A stretch of DNA of 5,540 nucleotides, taken from positions 1 to 5,540 of the forward strand of contig DASVMD010000066.1 of the NCBI GenBank assembly GCA_036384495.1, read 5' to 3'. The stretch comes from JAQGHB01 sp036384495 (GTDB lineage Bacteria; Patescibacteriota; Saccharimonadia; Saccharimonadales; UBA4665). A program made the translations under genes and the position numbers. A model generated the notes under the pieces. It saw only the letters and a list, made by a program, of their open reading frames with translations. It was not told the origin of the DNA and did no database searches. This document shows positions 4,910-5,540 of the stretch, piece by piece (within the stretch, counting starts at the first letter, position 1; each line of letters opens with the position of its first letter).

Positions 4910-5540
4910 ATGAACGTGATCTCTCGAGGTATTCGGAATGCCTTCCGTAATACGATCCGCACGGCGTCTATCGTGACAATATTGGGCCTAAGTATTGGAC
5001 TAAGCCTGGCTATGCTCGTGGCACATCAGGCCGTGGGCGACAAAATAACATCGGTGAAAGCCTCCGTGGGTAACACGGTGAGTATCTCGCCAGCTGGCGC
5101 ACGTGGGTTTGAGGGCGGCGGTAATGCCCTAACCGCAGCACAGCTTAGTAAGGTAAAATCGCTTGACCATGTGACCTCTGTTACGGAAAGCCTCAGCGAT
5201 CGACTGACCACCGACAATACTAACTTGCAATCTGCCGTGGATGCCGGCAGTCTGGGGCGCCGTTTCGCCCAAAATGACGGCGGGCTCCGTATTGCAGCAC
5301 CAGCTGATGGCAGCCAACCCGGTACTATCACCACCTTCACACCACCAGTGACGGTCAACGGCACCACCAATCCGACCGATCTGAGCAGCGGCTTTGGCGG
5401 AGGCGGCACGTTTACGCTCAAGAGCGGCAAGGTCTTTAACGGCACCAGCTCCGATAATGTTGCCCTAGTAGGCACGACACTGGCCAGCAAAAATAATCTC
5501 AAAGTCGGCTCCACCTTTACCGCCTACGGCCAAACCATCA
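4910..5540 (+). CDS. MacB/FtsX-type ABC transporter permease, N-terminal part (3' end outside window)
   Basis: From ATG 4910 the frame is open to the end of the window (210 codons plus one base). The start is supported by AAGGA (4898-4902) 7 nt upstream, and it divides the region cleanly from the LCP promoter. Residues 1-18 are basic (RGIRNAFRNTIRTA), typical of MacB-like permeases before the first helix. A membrane helix spans about 19-41 (SIVTILGLSIGLSLAMLVAH). From about 43 onwards is a periplasmic/extracytoplasmic core domain like MacB_PCD. It includes LTAAQLSKVKSLDHVTSVTE and the family-typical stretch VALVGTTLASKNNLKVGSTF before the end. Two Gly-rich loops (RGFEGGGN near 65-72, SGFGGGG near 160-166) make it somewhat longer and more flexible than average. 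These permeases work with an ATPase of the LolD/MacB type, in peptide export or envelope mechanotransmission. The ATPase is not in the window and may follow downstream. Confidence 0.88.
   Translation, partial: MNVISRGIRNAFRNTIRTASIVTILGLSIGLSLAMLVAHQAVGDKITSVKASVGNTVSISPAGARGFEGGGNALTAAQLSKVKSLDHVTSVTESLSDRLTTDNTNLQSAVDAGSLGRRFAQNDGGLRIAAPADGSQPGTITTFTPPVTVNGTTNPTDLSSGFGGGGTFTLKSGKVFNGTSSDNVALVGTTLASKNNLKVGSTFTAYGQTI

Noticed and set aside
5026..5514. 162-codon open frame on the minus strand opposite the permease
   Set aside because: The plus-strand frame is uninterrupted from 4910 to the window end and has permease features. The antisense translation is low complexity in Leu, Pro, Ser and Val, as expected for a shadow.
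1..5540. Alternative genetic code (TGA read as Gly, as in SR1/Gracilibacteria)
   Set aside because: No in-frame TGA occurs in any of the genes, Gly is encoded by GGN, and all frames end with TAA or TAG.
1..5540. CRISPR array, tRNA or rRNA genes, transposase or integrase genes
   Set aside because: No regularly spaced repeats, no tRNA-like cloverleaf or rRNA stretches and no recombinase motifs were found on either strand.

Overview
The window looks like a chromosomal segment of a Candidate Phyla Radiation (Patescibacteria) bacterium, most likely a Saccharibacteria (TM7) relative. This placement is inferred from the style of the proteins (LCP-LytR_C protein with a basic, proline-rich N-terminus, a compact Crp/Fnr regulator, a MacB-like permease, an HQ-type histidine kinase). 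No rRNA or marker gene is present to prove it. All genes read with the standard code. Stops used are only TAA and TAG, and no TGA occurs inside a gene.

Layout. (1) 1-1379, plus strand: the C-terminal part of a PAS-containing histidine kinase, then a single-domain CheY-like response regulator with its own promoter. Together they are probably a two-component pair. (2) About 1380-2450, plus strand: a block of visibly lower GC (roughly 43-45% by hand counts of sample lines, against 55-60% in much of the flanking genes). It carries two proteins I do not recognise: a 182-residue soluble protein and a 126-residue protein with two likely membrane helices. (3) 2454-4739, minus strand: a Crp/Fnr-family regulator (promoter-distal) and a LytR-CpsA-Psr (LCP) cell-wall protein (promoter-proximal), 45 bp apart. 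(4) 4740-4909: a divergent intergenic region with a clear sigma70-type promoter for the LCP gene. (5) 4910-5540, plus strand: the N-terminal 210 codons of a MacB/FtsX-type ABC permease that runs off the window. No stretch longer than about 170 bp lacks a gene.

Most interesting signal. The last eight codons of the crp-like gene (peptide IADLKPL plus stop) occur a second time, 491 bp away at 1963-1986, in the same orientation. All four differences fall at third codon positions and none changes the peptide. The weaker match continues to about 2004. The two copies bracket the small membrane-protein gene and its promoter like direct repeats. This fits either a small element or cassette inserted at the 3' end of crp, which rebuilt the end of the gene and displaced the original tail, or the scar of a lost crp paralogue. 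The displaced tail overlaps the last 14 nt of the 182-residue gene.

Other points: core promoters of several genes lie within about 10 nt of the start codon, suggesting leaderless or very short leaders. The crp-like gene also has a well-placed Shine-Dalgarno feeding an in-frame upstream ATG that is cut off by a TAG after three codons. Functionally, the window joins signal sensing (kinase/regulator), envelope assembly (LCP), export (permease) and transcriptional control (Crp-like). A direct regulatory link between them is only inference.
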